Source: Candidatus Rokuibacteriota bacterium (GTDB taxonomy: Bacteria > Methylomirabilota > Methylomirabilia > Rokubacteriales > CSP1-6). Taken from it: a stretch of DNA of 19,605 nucleotides. Both the position numbers and the translations under genes were made by a program. Below, one piece after another: positions 1 through 7,804 of the stretch. Below the pieces are notes generated by a model. It made no database searches. It saw only the letters and a program-made list of their open reading frames with translations, and had not been told where the DNA came from. Position 1 is the first letter of the stretch; each line of letters starts with the position of its first letter. The stretch spans positions 1 to 19,605 of the forward strand of contig JACORX010000086.1 of the NCBI GenBank assembly GCA_016179165.1. The letters are read 5' to 3'.

Positions 1-194
1 GCGAGGTGGGTGTGCGGCTCGACGCCGCCCGGCGTGACGATGAGGCCCGTCGCGTCTATGACCCGGGCGGCCTCCGTGGGCAGGGTGCCGGGGGCGCCCA
101 GCACAGCGATGCGCCCGTCCTGCACGCCCACGTCCCAGGAGCCCACGCCCTGGGGCGTCACGACACGTCCGCCGCGGATCACGAGATCGAGCAT
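1..194 (-). CDS. Dihydropyrimidinase/hydantoinase-like amidohydrolase, N-terminal part only
   Basis: The minus strand reads an open frame from ATG at 194 off the left edge (64 codons visible). It begins MLDLVIRGGRVVTPQG and reaches VTPGGVEPHTHL. This is the N-terminal beta-sandwich start and first metal-binding strand of cyclic amidohydrolases (dihydropyrimidinase, D-hydantoinase, allantoinase), where the two His of HTH bind the catalytic metal. Members open cyclic amide rings of pyrimidines and hydantoins; the exact substrate cannot be told from this fragment. There is no Shine-Dalgarno sequence, and a promoter-like pair places the transcription start at or next to the ATG. The gene diverges from the GatC-like/amidase pair with 56 bp between starts, so ring opening and linear amide hydrolysis could be linked. 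The family call is firm, the substrate unknown. Confidence 0.8.
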   Translation of the reverse strand, partial: MLDLVIRGGRVVTPQGVGSWDVGVQDGRIAVLGAPGTLPTEAARVIDATGLIVTPGGVEPHTHL

Positions 195-200
195 GCGCCG

Positions 201-229
201 AGCCTAGCCCAAGCCGCCCGGGCCGTCAA
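201..229 (-). promoter_or_regulatory. Promoter of the amidohydrolase gene (TTGACG-N17-TAGGCT)
   Basis: On the minus strand TTGACG (229-224) is followed after 17 bases by TAGGCT (206-201). Seven bases past the -10 box falls at 194, the A of the start codon, so the transcript would be leaderless. The same -10 box, in the shared context GCTAGGCTC, occurs in the promoter-like pair before the liv binding-protein gene. Read by eye; not tested. Confidence 0.5.
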
Positions 230-233
230 ATGA

Positions 234-242
234 TGCTATAAC
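234..242 (+). promoter_or_regulatory. Extended -10 promoter of the GatC-like/amidase operon
   Basis: TG at 234-235, one base, then TATAAC at 237-242 forms an extended -10 element with no recognisable -35. The predicted start near 249 lies about two bases before the ATG at 251, and no Shine-Dalgarno sequence fits, so the first gene is probably translated from a leaderless message. Confidence 0.5.
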
Positions 243-250
243 TCCCTGCC

Positions 251-436
251 ATGGCCGATCTCGCGCCAGAGGATGTGCGCCGCCTTGCCGCGTCGCTGTC
301 GCTGCCGCTGACCGGTGACGACGCCGCGGAAATCGCCCACCGCCTCAACGCCTTTCTCGACGCGCTGGCGGCCCTGGATGCCTTGCCGCTGGAGCGGGTC
401 GAGCCGTGGCCGACGCGCCCCGAGGAAATCGCGTGA
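251..436 (+). CDS. GatC/AtzG-like small amidase partner (61 aa)
   Basis: A 61-residue protein whose pattern of leucines and the segment LNAFLDALAALDALPLERVEP resemble the helical hairpin of GatC, the small subunit of Asp/Glu-tRNA amidotransferase (usually about 95-100 residues). It stops soon after the VEP segment and lacks the GatC C-terminal tail, and no gatB lies nearby. AtzG, a DUF4089 protein of about 68 residues that binds the amidase AtzE in s-triazine breakdown, is a described case of such a vestigial GatC. By analogy this protein probably stabilises the amidase encoded directly after it. Its TGA overlaps the amidase GTG as GTGA, which predicts coupled translation. The start at 251 is preceded by a -10-like box and has no Shine-Dalgarno sequence. 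Confidence 0.75.
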   Translation: MADLAPEDVRRLAASLSLPLTGDDAAEIAHRLNAFLDALAALDALPLERVEPWPTRPEEIA

Positions 437-1869
437 GCCCGGCCGGCGACGATCTCGCCTTCGCCGGGGCGGCACGCCAGGCGGCGCTCGTCCGCGAGAA
501 GCGCCTGTCCCCCGTCGAGCTGGTGACCACCTATCTCGAGCGGATCGACCGCTTCGACGGACGCCTGCGCGCCTTCATCACCGTCTGCCGCGAGAGCGCC
601 CTCGCTGAGGCCGCCCGCGCCGAGGCCGATGCGGCGAAGGGGGCATGGCGCGGGCCCCTTCACGGCATTCCCTTCGCGGTGAAGGACCAGGTCGACACGG
701 CCGGCGTCCTCACCACGTCGGGCTCGGCGCTCCTCCGCGCCAACGTCCCTTCAGCAGACTCGACCGTCGTGGAGAGACTCAAGGCCGCCGGCGCGATCCT
801 TCTCGGCAAGCTCAACCTGACCGAGTTCGCCCTGGGCGGCACCATCCGCTTCCCATACGGCCAGCCGCGCAACCCCTGGAATCCCGAGCACGACCCGGGT
901 GGGTCGTCCTCGGGCTCGGGGATTGCCGCGGCCGCCGCCCTCTGCTCGGCCACCCTCGGCGAGGACACCGGCGGCTCGGTCCGAAGCCCCGCCTCCTACT
1001 GCGGCGCCGTGGGCTTCCGACCCACGTGGGGGCGCGTCTCGCGCCACGGCTGCTTTCCGGCCGCGTGGTCCATGGACCAGATCGGCCCGCTCACGCGTAC
1101 CGTGGAGGACGCGGCGCTCGTGCTCGGCATCATCGCGGGCTACGACGTCAGGGATCCGCTCACCAGTCGGAGCGCGGTGCCCGATTACCGCGCCAGGGTC
1201 GCGGCAGGCGCGAAGGGACTGCGGATCGGCGTCGTCACAGAGCTGGTGGACGGCGCCGACACTCAGGCCGTGGTCCGCAGCGCCGTGAGGGATGCCGCGC
1301 GCGGGCTCGCAAGCCTTGGCGCGTCGGTGGAGGACATCTCGCTGCCGCTGATTCCCTTCGCGGGCGCCGTCTTCATGGCGCTCTGCGATTCGGAGGCGGC
1401 GGGCCACCACAAGCGCTGGCTCTCGGAGCGCGCGGACGAATACGACCAGGGGACGCGGAGACGGCTCGTGACGGCGGGGCTCATCCCGGCCGCGGCCATC
1501 CATCGGGCCGCTCGTGCCCGCGCGCTCATCCGCGAGCAGGTGCTGGCGGCGCTCGCGAAGTACGACCTCCTCCTCGCGCCGACCTCGCCCCAGCCAGCGC
1601 CCGCCATCGCCAGCCACACGGCGCCCGTCACGAGCAAGGACGACGCCGCCGCGCGCTTCTTCGGCCGGCGCTCCTACACCACGCCGGCGAGTCTGGCGGG
1701 GGTGCCGGCCATCTCGGTGCCCTGCGGTTTCGCCGCGGCCGGGCTACCCATCGGCCTCCAGCTCATCGGTCGCCCCTTCGCTGAATCAACCGTCCTCAGC
1801 GCGGCCCACGCCTGGGAAAAGACAGCAGGCCTCGCGAGCCGCCGCCCAGCACTCGCAGGCGATGCGTAA
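433..1869 (+). CDS. Amidase-signature hydrolase (AtzE/GatA-like, 478 aa)
   Basis: Amidase-signature enzyme that hydrolyses a carboxamide to acid and ammonia with a Ser-cisSer-Lys triad in the cytoplasm. Numbered from GTG at 433, the general-base Lys is K84 (AVKDQ), the glycine/serine-rich stretch GGSSSGSG carries the cis-Ser (S158) and the nucleophile is S182 in DTGGSVR. The C-terminal GLPIGLQLIGRPF segment is also typical. I prefer GTG at 433 to ATG at 406: GTG overlaps the TGA of the small gene before it and has GAGG at 422-425 seven bases upstream, while 406 would add nine residues read over that gene. The GatC-like partner suggests an AtzE-type biuret or allophanate-like substrate, but family members act on many amides. 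A paralogue is encoded at 10619-9225. Confidence 0.9.
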   Translation: MSPAGDDLAFAGAARQAALVREKRLSPVELVTTYLERIDRFDGRLRAFITVCRESALAEAARAEADAAKGAWRGPLHGIPFAVKDQVDTAGVLTTSGSALLRANVPSADSTVVERLKAAGAILLGKLNLTEFALGGTIRFPYGQPRNPWNPEHDPGGSSSGSGIAAAAALCSATLGEDTGGSVRSPASYCGAVGFRPTWGRVSRHGCFPAAWSMDQIGPLTRTVEDAALVLGIIAGYDVRDPLTSRSAVPDYRARVAAGAKGLRIGVVTELVDGADTQAVVRSAVRDAARGLASLGASVEDISLPLIPFAGAVFMALCDSEAAGHHKRWLSERADEYDQGTRRRLVTAGLIPAAAIHRAARARALIREQVLAALAKYDLLLAPTSPQPAPAIASHTAPVTSKDDAAARFFGRRSYTTPASLAGVPAISVPCGFAAAGLPIGLQLIGRPFAESTVLSAAHAWEKTAGLASRRPALAGDA

Positions 1870-2014
1870 GTAACACAAGGCCTGTTCTTCGGCAGCCACG
1901 CTGGTCTGTCTCATCCCAACTTCGAAGATCGGCGGAGTCTCTCCGTTCTGTATCGGTTGCTGGGCATTGGCGCGCGCCGCCGTCGGCGCTACTGTCGACG
2001 CTCAAAGTTGCCGC

Positions 2015-2067
2015 TTGACACCTGATCCTCCTGTGCGGTACCTAGACGTGACCAGAGCAGGAGGATC
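2015..2067 (+). promoter_or_regulatory. TTGACA box followed by a 10-bp inverted repeat, possible operator
   Basis: A consensus -35 hexamer TTGACA lies at 2015-2020. GATCCTCCTG at 2024-2033 is repeated in perfect inverted form as CAGGAGGATC at 2058-2067, with 24 bases between. A palindromic GGTACC (2037-2042) sits inside, where a -10 box would be expected, but the -10 match (TACCTA at 2039-2044) is poor. The layout would suit a regulated promoter for the kinase 230-280 bases downstream; an RNA hairpin in the leader is an alternative. Confidence 0.35.
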
Positions 2068-2083
2068 GGGCCCTCCGGGCCCG
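2067..2083. repeat. 7-bp GC stem with 3-base loop
   Basis: CGGGCCC at 2067-2073 and GGGCCCG at 2077-2083 form a perfect stem around TCC. There is no T-run on either side, so it is not a convincing intrinsic terminator. It could cause pausing in the leader of the kinase gene or be chance in GC-rich DNA. Confidence 0.35.
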
Positions 2084-2296
2084 GGTCGGCTCCGCGGTTG
2101 TCCGCTCTGTGTCTGGGAAGGCAGGGGACCCGGCGTCCGATAAGGGGGCTCATGTCAAGTTCACCAGCCCTCACCGATGGCCCTGCCGTGGCCGCGCCAC
2201 GCCAACATCGTTTCTGCCGACTACGCTCCGGTATGGTCGTTGTCAGTCGGTGCGCGCCGGCGGTCTCCCCGCCGCACTGAGACGGGTGAGTGCCGG

Positions 2297-5200
2297 ATGC
2301 CGCGCAAGCGCACGCCCACGAGCCGCCCGAAGCCCGACGTCCGCCGTCCTCCCGCGTCGGGGCAGCGGCGCGACCGCCGCGGCCTCCTGGCCGAGGTCGA
2401 ACGCGCGGCGCGGGAGGCCGAGGCCACCGCCGAGATCATGGTGTCGATCAACGCCTCGCTCGACCTCGAGACGGTCCTCGAACGCATCGCCGCCGTCGCC
2501 CGCGAGCTGTGCGCGAGCGAGCTCGCGTGGATCGCCCTCCGGGAGCCCAACGCGCAGACCGTGGTCTCGTACGGCGTCGCTGGAGCCCAGAGCAGGATCG
2601 ACCCCAGCTTCGCCCTCCCGCCGGGCCAGGGCATCGCGGCCCTCGTCCTCGCCACCCGCTGCCCGTTCCGCACCGACAACTACCCTGAGGATCCAAGGAT
2701 CACGCCGAAGTTTCTCGGGATCCCCCGGGAAGAGGCGATCGTCACCGAGCTGGCCGTCCCGATCCTTCACGGCGACCAGAGCATCGGCATCCTCTACGTG
2801 GCGAACCGGTCGCCGCGCCCGTTCACGGACCGCGACGAGACGACGCTGACGCGCCTGGGCGGCGCCGCCGCTGTCGCCATCCAGAACGCCCGGCTCTTTG
2901 CAGAGCATGAGGCGCGGCGACAGAGCGCCGAGGCCATCGCCGAGGTCGGCAAGCTTCTGGCCGAGACGCTGGAGCCGGAAGTGGTTGGCCGGCGCATCGT
3001 CGAGCGCCTGCGGGTGCTGCTTGCCGTGCGCGGGTGCACCGTGTACCGGCTCGTCGAGGCCTCGGGCGACCTGGCGGCCCTCGCGGTGGCGGGCGACGTC
3101 GGGCCGAGTTACGGACCGGACATCGTTTTCCCCAGGGGCACGGGCGTGGCGGGGATCGCCGTGCGAGAGCGCCGGCCCGTCGCCACGCCGGACCTGCTCG
3201 AGGACCCGCGTGTGTCGCTGACCCCGGAGGTCCGGGCGCGGATCGAGCAGGCATCGTACCGGGCGGTCCTCGCCCTGCCGCTCACGGTGGGCGGCCGCGT
3301 GATGGGGGCCCTCGCCGTGGGCGACCTGCGGGGCCGCGCCTTCAGCGACAAGGACGTACAGCTCGCTCAGGCGTTCGCGGACCACGCCGCCCTCGCCCTG
3401 GAGAACGCGCGCGCCTTCGAGCAGGCCGAGCGGCAGCGGCGCGAGGCCGAGTTGATCGCCGGTCTCGCGCGGGCCATCAACGAGTCACTCGACCTCGACA
3501 CCGTGCTCCATCGGGTCGTCGAGGGAGCGAGGGAGCTGTGCAGCAGCGACGGCTCCCAGATCGCGCTGCGCGAGGCCGACTCGAGCGCGATGAGGGTGCG
3601 GCACTGGGTCGGGCCGAGCGCGGCCGGATGGCCGACTCACCTCATCGAGTCGGGCAAGGGTCTCGGCGGGCTGGCGCTGCTGACCGGGCGCCCGGCGCGG
3701 ACCGCGAACTACGCGGAGGACCCGGCATTCACCAAGGATTACCTGCCGATCGTCCAGCAGGAGGGCGCCGCCAGCCTGATGGTTGTGCCGATCTCGGTGG
3801 ACGACCGTCCCGAGGGATTGCTCTTCGTCGTGAACCAGTCGCTGCGGCCCTTCACCGACAGCGACGAGACCGTGCTCCTGCGGCTCGCCGACCAGGCCGC
3901 CGTCGCCATCCGCAACGCCCAGATCTTCGCGCGCGAGCGCCGGGCCCGCGGCGAGGCGGATCATGCAGCGGCGCTCCTCACCGAGGAGAAACGGCTGCTG
4001 GAGATGGTCGCGGCCGGCGAGGCTCTCGGCGACGTGCTCGAGGGCGTCTGCCGGTCACTCGAGCGCCAGTTCGACGGCCTTCTGGCCTCGGTCCTACTCC
4101 TCGACCCGGACGGCGCAACTCTCCGCCACGGCGCCGCCCCCTCGCTCCCGGCGAGCTTCGTCCAGACCATCGACGGCCTCCCCGTCGGACCCGCGTCCGC
4201 CGTCTGCGGAACCGCCGCCTACAGGCGCGAACGCGTCGTCGTGTCCGACGTCGCCACCGATCCCCTCTGCGCCGACTACCGGGCGCTCGGCGCGCAGTAC
4301 GGGCTCAGGGCCTGCACCTCCACGCCGATTCTCGCCGCCGACGGCACGCTCCTGGGCACCTTCGCCGTGTACTACCGGACGCCGCGTGTCCCGAGCGAGG
4401 CCGAGCTGCGCGGGATCGAGGGCGTGACGCAGGTGGCGGCGATCGCCATCGAGCGCCAGCGGGCGGAGGCTGCGCTTCGCCAGGCCCACCACGAGTACCA
4501 GGCCCTCGTCGAGACCGTCCAGGCCATCGTGTGGCGCGCGGACGCGCAGACGTTCCGATTCACCTTCGTCAGCCGCGAGGCGAAGGTCTTGCTCGGCTAT
4601 CCGCTCGAGCAATGGACGTCGGAGCCGACGTTCTGGGCCGACCACATCCACCCGGACGACCGGTCCTGGGCCATGGACTTCTGCGCCGGGGCTACGGCCG
4701 CGCAGCGAGCGCACGAGTTCGAGTACCGCATGGTCGCCGCCGACGGACGGGCCGTTTGGCTGCGCGACCTCGTCCGGGTGGTCGTCGAGAACGACCGGCC
4801 GCGCGAGCTGGTCGGTGTCATGATCGACATCACGGCGCGCAAACGGGCCGAAGAGGCGACGGCGGCCCTGGCCGAGGTGGGCCGCGAGCTGGTCGGCTCG
4901 CTGGACTTCGACCAAGTGTGCGAGCGCCTCCTCAGGGTCATCCTGCGCCTGCTCCAAGTCCGCCAGGCGCTGCTCTTCCGGCTGAATCCCGCGACCGGGG
5001 GGTGCGTGTGCATCGCTGGGGCCGGAGATGCCCAGAACGCGGGCTGGATCGGGCTCGAGACGGAGGCGGGGGTCGGGGTCGTCGGCCTTGCGCTCTCCAC
5101 AGGCCGGGTGGAGTGCTCCGCGAACCTCCTCGGCGACGACCGGCTCACGCTGCCACCGTGGCTGCGGGAGCGCCGGGAGCGCGAGGGGCTGGGAGCCGTG

Positions 5201-6535
5201 GCCGCCGTGCCGCTGATCCGAGGGGGTGAGACGCTTGGGGCGCTCGTGCTGGCTGACACGACCGGGCGGGCGTTCCTCGACGAGGACCTCGCCCTGCTCG
5301 CCGCCTTCGCCGACCAGGCGGCGGTGGCCCTGGACAACGCCCGCCTCTACCAGGAGGCCCGGCGCGCCTACGAGGACCTCGCGCACACGCAGGAGCAGCT
5401 CCTGCAATCGCAGAAGATGGACGCGATCGGCCGGCTGGCGGGAGGCATCGCGCACGACTTCAACAACCTCCTGACCGTGATCCTGGGGCGGACCGAGATG
5501 CTCCTGGTCCGCACCGGCACGCAGGAACCCTCGCGGGGGCAGATCGAGCTGATCCAGAAGACCGCGAGACGCGCGGCCGATCTGACCGGCCAGCTCCTGG
5601 CCTTCAGCCGCCGGCAGATCCTGCAGCCGAAGGTCCTGGATCTCTCCGCCGAGGTGGCGGGCATGAGCGAGATGCTCCGCCGGCTGATCGGCGAGGACGT
5701 CGAGCTGGTGCTCCGGGCGCGGCCGTCGACGGGCCTGGTCCTCGTCGATCCAGGCCGGCTCGCCCAGGTCATCATGACGCTGGCCGTCAACGCGCGCGAC
5801 GCGATGCCGCGCGGTGGGCGACTCATGATCGAGACCGACACGGTGGAGCTGGACGAGTTGTATTGCCGCGACCATCCCGGCACCGTGCCGGGGACCTACG
5901 TCATGCTTGCCGTGACCGACACCGGCACCGGCATGGACGCCACGACCCAAGCGCGCATGTTCGAGCCGTTCTTCACGACCAAGGAGGTCGGCAAGGGCAC
6001 CGGACTCGGGCTGTCGGTCGTCTACGGGATCGTGCAGCAGAGCGGCGGCGCGATCGCCGTCGAGAGCGAGCCGGGGCGTGGCTCGACCTTCCGCATCTAC
6101 CTCCCGCGCTCGGCCGCGCCGCCGGCCCCGGAGGCGGAGCCCCGGGTGCCCGTGGTTCCGCGCGGGTCCGAGACGATCCTGCTGGTGGAGGACGAGGCGG
6201 ATCTGCGGACCCTGGCCCTCGAGCTGCTGCAGGGGCAGGGATATGTCGTCCTCGAAGCGGGCGACGGCGCCGAGGCCCTACGGATCTGCGACGCGCACGC
6301 CGGTCCCATCCACCTCATGGTGACCGACGTGGTGATGCCCGGCATGAGCGGGACCGAGGCTGCCGCTCGCGCGAGGAGTCGGCGTCCGGAGATACGCGTG
6401 CTTTACATGACGGGCTACACCGAGGACAACATCATCCGGTACGGCCTCCCGCGCTCGAGCACCCGCCTCCTCCAGAAGCCGTTCTCTCCGGACACCCTCA
6501 CGCGGGCGGTGCGGGACGCGCTGGACGCCGCCTGA
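2297..6535 (+). CDS. Soluble hybrid sensor histidine kinase: 5 GAF, PAS, HisKA, HATPase, receiver
   Basis: A 1412-residue cytosolic sensor kinase without membrane segments or signal peptide. Approximate order: GAF 48-204, 212-377, 385-548 and 567-722, PAS 732-850 (HIHPDDR), GAF 857-1022, HisKA with phospho-acceptor H1053 in AGGIAHDFNNLLT, ATPase with N-box VNARDAMP near 1163 and G-box GKGTGLGLS near 1232, and receiver 1292-1412 with acceptor D1344 (VTDVVMPGMSG) and K1394. GAF1 and GAF3 resemble each other, as do GAF2 and GAF5, which points to internal duplication. The ligand is unknown; GAF domains commonly bind small molecules, haem or nucleotides. ATG at 2297 is chosen because the 40 residues read from an upstream ATG at 2177 look non-coding; the Shine-Dalgarno sequence is weak (GGGTGAG). 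No separate response regulator is adjacent, so output probably passes through the fused receiver to an unlinked partner. Confidence 0.92.
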   Translation: MPRKRTPTSRPKPDVRRPPASGQRRDRRGLLAEVERAAREAEATAEIMVSINASLDLETVLERIAAVARELCASELAWIALREPNAQTVVSYGVAGAQSRIDPSFALPPGQGIAALVLATRCPFRTDNYPEDPRITPKFLGIPREEAIVTELAVPILHGDQSIGILYVANRSPRPFTDRDETTLTRLGGAAAVAIQNARLFAEHEARRQSAEAIAEVGKLLAETLEPEVVGRRIVERLRVLLAVRGCTVYRLVEASGDLAALAVAGDVGPSYGPDIVFPRGTGVAGIAVRERRPVATPDLLEDPRVSLTPEVRARIEQASYRAVLALPLTVGGRVMGALAVGDLRGRAFSDKDVQLAQAFADHAALALENARAFEQAERQRREAELIAGLARAINESLDLDTVLHRVVEGARELCSSDGSQIALREADSSAMRVRHWVGPSAAGWPTHLIESGKGLGGLALLTGRPARTANYAEDPAFTKDYLPIVQQEGAASLMVVPISVDDRPEGLLFVVNQSLRPFTDSDETVLLRLADQAAVAIRNAQIFARERRARGEADHAAALLTEEKRLLEMVAAGEALGDVLEGVCRSLERQFDGLLASVLLLDPDGATLRHGAAPSLPASFVQTIDGLPVGPASAVCGTAAYRRERVVVSDVATDPLCADYRALGAQYGLRACTSTPILAADGTLLGTFAVYYRTPRVPSEAELRGIEGVTQVAAIAIERQRAEAALRQAHHEYQALVETVQAIVWRADAQTFRFTFVSREAKVLLGYPLEQWTSEPTFWADHIHPDDRSWAMDFCAGATAAQRAHEFEYRMVAADGRAVWLRDLVRVVVENDRPRELVGVMIDITARKRAEEATAALAEVGRELVGSLDFDQVCERLLRVILRLLQVRQALLFRLNPATGGCVCIAGAGDAQNAGWIGLETEAGVGVVGLALSTGRVECSANLLGDDRLTLPPWLRERREREGLGAVAAVPLIRGGETLGALVLADTTGRAFLDEDLALLAAFADQAAVALDNARLYQEARRAYEDLAHTQEQLLQSQKMDAIGRLAGGIAHDFNNLLTVILGRTEMLLVRTGTQEPSRGQIELIQKTARRAADLTGQLLAFSRRQILQPKVLDLSAEVAGMSEMLRRLIGEDVELVLRARPSTGLVLVDPGRLAQVIMTLAVNARDAMPRGGRLMIETDTVELDELYCRDHPGTVPGTYVMLAVTDTGTGMDATTQARMFEPFFTTKEVGKGTGLGLSVVYGIVQQSGGAIAVESEPGRGSTFRIYLPRSAAPPAPEAEPRVPVVPRGSETILLVEDEADLRTLALELLQGQGYVVLEAGDGAEALRICDAHAGPIHLMVTDVVMPGMSGTEAAARARSRRPEIRVLYMTGYTEDNIIRYGLPRSSTRLLQKPFSPDTLTRAVRDALDAA

Positions 6536-6652
6536 CGAGCGGCCCCGGGACGCAGGCGCCGCTACCATTCCGCGTGGCTATGGATCGGGCTGCGTAGCGC
6601 CGGAAGCCTCAGGCGAGGCGGGCCATGTCTGAGAACGGGTGTTATCTACGCT

Positions 6653-7690
6653 CTAGTGAGGCACCATCGCCCAGAGCGGGTCGAGGTTCTTCCGGTCGGG
6701 CTTGAGGAGGCCGACGCCGGGCGCGTTGACCAGCTCGACGATCTTGTCGTTGAAGGGTGTCTTGACGCCGACCTGCCTGCCCTGCTCGGAGACGTAGCCG
6801 TTGAGGTAGTTGATCTCGGTCCGGCGTCCCTTCATCACGTCCTGGAGCATGGAGGGCCGGCCGCCCACCCGGCTCTTGGCGTCGCGCGCCATGTCCGCCT
6901 CGACCTCTGCCAGGCCCTTGCCGGCCACGGCGTCCACGAAGCGCTGGGCGTCGATGCTGTAGATGGGCTCGACCTCGTAGCCGCGTCCGCGACCGACCTG
7001 GATCACCTCGGCGGCGGTGAAGACGGCGATGCGCCTCGGCACGTGGTCGGTCCTAGCCTCGGCGGAGTCGAAGCCGGAGAGCCCCGAGATCGGGTTGACC
7101 ATGCAGTTGACGGCCAGCTTGGACCAGCGCTCGCCCCACAGGTTGGTCGTGACCTTGCTGGTTGCGACGTCGTTCATGATGCGGGCGATCTCCCGCGCCC
7201 GCGCCGTGTCCTTGCCGTCGTGCTCGCCGATCTTGAAGCCGACGGCGCCGCGGTCCGTCCGGATCGCGTGGCCCGGCTCGTACATGCCGGCGCTGATCGT
7301 GATGACACAGCCGAGCGTCCGGTCCCTGCCGGCCACGGCCGCCACGCGCTCGTCGTTAATGCCGTTCTGGAAATCCACGACCACGCCGTCCGGCCGGCGG
7401 AGATTGGCCACCGCCATCGCGGTCGCCCACTCGGTGTCGTAGCTCTTGACGGAGATGAAGACATAGTCAAAGGGCTCGCGAAGGCTCTGGATCTCGTGGA
7501 TGTGGAGGGCTTTCACGGGCACCACGTGCTCGCCGCAGGTGCCCGAGAGCCGGAGGCCCACCTTCTTCATTGCCTCGACGTGCTCCGGCCACTGCTCCAT
7601 GAGCGTGACGTCGTGGCCGGCCTTCGTCAGCATGCCGCCGACAATGGAGCCGATAGCCCCTGCCCCGATGATGCCGATTCTGGTCGCCAT
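6653..7690 (-). CDS. Ketopantoate reductase (ApbA/PanE) family oxidoreductase, 345 aa
   Basis: NADPH-dependent 2-dehydropantoate 2-reductase family fold. The Rossmann motif GAGAIG is at residues 9-14, and family landmarks match: K191 in WSKLAVN (catalytic Lys) and E292 in RRTEINYLNG (substrate-binding Glu). At 345 residues it is somewhat longer than PanE (about 300). True PanE makes pantoate for CoA, but genomes of this sort often hold several paralogues acting on other 2-keto acids, and no other pantothenate gene is nearby, so I give no symbol. ATG at 7690 has a good GGAGGA five bases upstream. It diverges from the thioesterase gene across 114 bp and converges with the kinase gene. Confidence 0.87.
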   Translation of the reverse strand: MATRIGIIGAGAIGSIVGGMLTKAGHDVTLMEQWPEHVEAMKKVGLRLSGTCGEHVVPVKALHIHEIQSLREPFDYVFISVKSYDTEWATAMAVANLRRPDGVVVDFQNGINDERVAAVAGRDRTLGCVITISAGMYEPGHAIRTDRGAVGFKIGEHDGKDTARAREIARIMNDVATSKVTTNLWGERWSKLAVNCMVNPISGLSGFDSAEARTDHVPRRIAVFTAAEVIQVGRGRGYEVEPIYSIDAQRFVDAVAGKGLAEVEADMARDAKSRVGGRPSMLQDVMKGRRTEINYLNGYVSEQGRQVGVKTPFNDKIVELVNAPGVGLLKPDRKNLDPLWAMVPH

Positions 7691-7741
7691 GTCTTCCTCC
7701 GGGTGGTGGATGTGCGCGGGCGCTTCCCGAGCCAGGTTAGG

Positions 7742-7750
7742 AGTCTACCA
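7742..7750 (-). promoter_or_regulatory. Candidate extended -10 promoter of the ketopantoate-reductase-like gene
   Basis: On the minus strand TG, one base, TAGACT (7750-7742) resembles an extended -10. It would start transcription near 7735 and give a leader of about 45 bases that contains the Shine-Dalgarno sequence. No -35 box at 17 bases is evident. Confidence 0.3.
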
Positions 7751-7766
7751 CTGCCGACGTGCCCGT

Positions 7767-7795
7767 TTGAGTCCCACGCGGGTTTTCGGTATAAC
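7767..7795 (+). promoter_or_regulatory. Promoter of the thioesterase/dehydrogenase operon (TTGAGT-N17-TATAAC)
   Basis: TTGAGT at 7767-7772 and TATAAC at 7790-7795 are separated by exactly 17 bases. The predicted transcription start near 7802 is about three bases before the ATG at 7805, and no Shine-Dalgarno sequence fits in between, so the message is probably leaderless. Confidence 0.55.
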
Positions 7796-7804
7796 TAGGC
7801 CTCC

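Larger units (their letters stand above)
1870..2296 (+). other. Intergenic region of 427 bases, no convincing gene
   Basis: Both strands have only short frames without family resemblance. The first ~150 bases are visibly less GC-rich than the flanking genes. Structure seen: TTGACA at 2015-2020, a 10-bp inverted repeat (2024-2033 / 2058-2067) and a 7-bp GC hairpin at 2067-2083. The region probably holds the promoter and a long leader of the kinase gene. Confidence 0.6.

Noticed and set aside
2177..2296. Upstream ATG extending the kinase by 40 residues
   Set aside because: The added residues look non-coding and no Shine-Dalgarno sequence precedes 2177; ATG 2297 leads directly into the Arg-rich linker and first GAF.
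3034..5229. 731-codon open frame inside the kinase gene in another frame
   Set aside because: It is Arg/Pro/Gly-rich without family resemblance and lies entirely within the well-supported kinase reading frame; a GC-codon shadow.
4094..5950. Long minus-strand open frame opposite the kinase
   Set aside because: Composition is that of a complement of GC-rich coding DNA; no domain is recognisable.
6606..6619. Small stem GCCTC-AGGC-GAGGC between the convergent kinase and reductase genes
   Set aside because: Only five base pairs and no T-run on either side; too weak to call a terminator in GC-rich DNA.
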